From NCBI GenBank assembly GCA_965237625.1, contig CBDEGD010000046.1, positions 124,001-188,000 on the forward strand: a stretch of DNA of 64,000 nt. The letters are read 5' to 3'. The notes beneath the pieces are model-generated. The model ran no database searches. It saw only the letters and a list, made by a program, of their open reading frames with translations, and had not been told where the DNA came from. Both the position numbers and the translations under genes were made by a program. Positions within the stretch are counted from its first letter, which is position 1; the number at the start of each line of letters is the position of its first letter. The stretch is from JABDIP01 sp965237625. GTDB lineage: Bacteria > Pseudomonadota > Alphaproteobacteria > DSM-16000 > Inquilinaceae. This document shows, piece after piece, positions 63,567 through 64,000 of this stretch.

Positions 63567-64000
63567 GTGCCGATAGCCACAACCATTCGCCCCCAGACCC
63601 TGCCATCGGGCGTTCTATACGGGTTGGTCGCGGCGCTGATTTGGGGCGCCTGGCCGGTGTTGTCCCGGCTCGGTGTTCAGCAGAGCCTGACCGCCTATGA
63701 CGTCACGGCGCTGCGTTTCGGCGTCGCCGGGCTGGTGCTGCTGCCTGTGGTGTGGCGGCGCGGCACCGCCGGTCTTGGCTGGGTCCGGGCATTGGTGCTC
63801 ACCTGCGGCGCCGGCGTTCCCTATGCGCTGGTGACCATCGGAGGGCTGGAATTCGCGCCTGCCGGACATGCCGGGGTGATCGCGCCCAGCTGCATGCTGA
63901 CCGTATCCACTTTGGGCGGCTGGCTGTTGCTCAAGGACCGGCCGGACCGGGCGCGGTGGATCGGGCTCGCGCTGATCGTCTGCGGCGTGGCGCTGGTCGG
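63567..64000 (+). CDS. EamA/DMT family transporter, 5' part
   Basis: The frame from GTG 63567 (ribosome binding site TTGGAG) runs off the end of the window after 144 codons. It shows four to five hydrophobic helices: a start at GVLYGLVAALIWGAWPVLSRL, then TALRFGVAGLVLLPVVW, GAGVPYALVTIGGLEFAPAG and IAPSCMLTVSTLGGWLLL. This is the pattern of EamA drug/metabolite exporters. The adjoining Lrp gene suggests an amino acid or related substrate. Confidence 0.8.
   Translation, partial: MPIATTIRPQTLPSGVLYGLVAALIWGAWPVLSRLGVQQSLTAYDVTALRFGVAGLVLLPVVWRRGTAGLGWVRALVLTCGAGVPYALVTIGGLEFAPAGHAGVIAPSCMLTVSTLGGWLLLKDRPDRARWIGLALIVCGVALV

Noticed and set aside
1..64000. CRISPR arrays, tRNA, rRNA, replication origin or prophage
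   Set aside because: I saw no regularly spaced direct repeats, no tRNA cloverleaf or rRNA text, and no phage structural or integrase genes.

Overview
The window reads as a chromosomal segment of a high-GC, motile alphaproteobacterium, most likely of the Rhodospirillales type. The main pointers are a CtrA/ChpT/SciP regulatory set embedded in flagellar genes, an FlbD-type sigma-54 activator, a PAS_5-type protein, a DUF3553 protein, short 270-residue flagellins and an NAD-linked FdhA/FdhB formate dehydrogenase. All calls come from reading the sequence by eye and from family knowledge; no database search was run.

Region 1 (1-6.3 kb) holds a dipeptide/oligopeptide ABC importer (binding-protein tail, dppB, dppC, dppD, dppF). 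A 261-bp nested inverted-repeat element sits between the binding protein and dppB, dppC reads into dppD without a stop, dppD carries a frameshift, and an IS110-family transposase follows. Region 2 (6.3-12.8 kb) is mixed: N-formylglutamate amidohydrolase, NAD kinase, a PAS protein, a lower-GC TetR/RidA/DUF2798 cassette and moaA. Region 3 (13.1-29.2 kb) is built around molybdenum enzymes. It has fdhD, two tandem small paralogues, mobA, fdhA (frameshifted) coupled to an ankyrin lipoprotein, and fdhB 6.5 kb away. Between fdhA and fdhB lie metabolic and accessory genes: a PEP-mutase-like protein, a zinc alcohol dehydrogenase, a broken exported protein, a decayed FAD oxidoreductase, a TetR/AhpD-like pair, a cytochrome P460 and a RidA protein.

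Region 4 (29.3-56.2 kb) is a cell-cycle and flagellar block. chpT, cheY and cheR face ctrA, which is divergent from fliI-fliJ. A long minus-strand run fliF-fliG-fliH-fliN-flbD-flhA-flhF-flhG-fliK-like ends at a strong terminator. Then come sciP, with CtrA-like boxes upstream, and fliK-flgD-flgE. Two flagellins, a FlaG-like protein, fliD and fliS complete the filament genes. Good sigma-54 -24/-12 sequences precede fliK and both flagellins, which fits control by FlbD.

Region 5 (56.2-64 kb) starts with a TPR-plus-glycosyltransferase protein resembling the flagellin glycosyltransferase FlmG. It is followed by a tightly packed alternating set of two PhyH-type dioxygenases and two SAM methyltransferases. 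I propose this as a candidate flagellin-glycan modification locus. The window ends with a glutathione S-transferase, an Lrp/AsnC regulator and a partial EamA transporter.

Several reading frames are broken by single extra C/G bases in homopolymers (dppD, fdhA, the fliK-like gene, the FAD remnant), and flbD has a dense patch of small insertions. These could be true decay, slippage or consensus errors.
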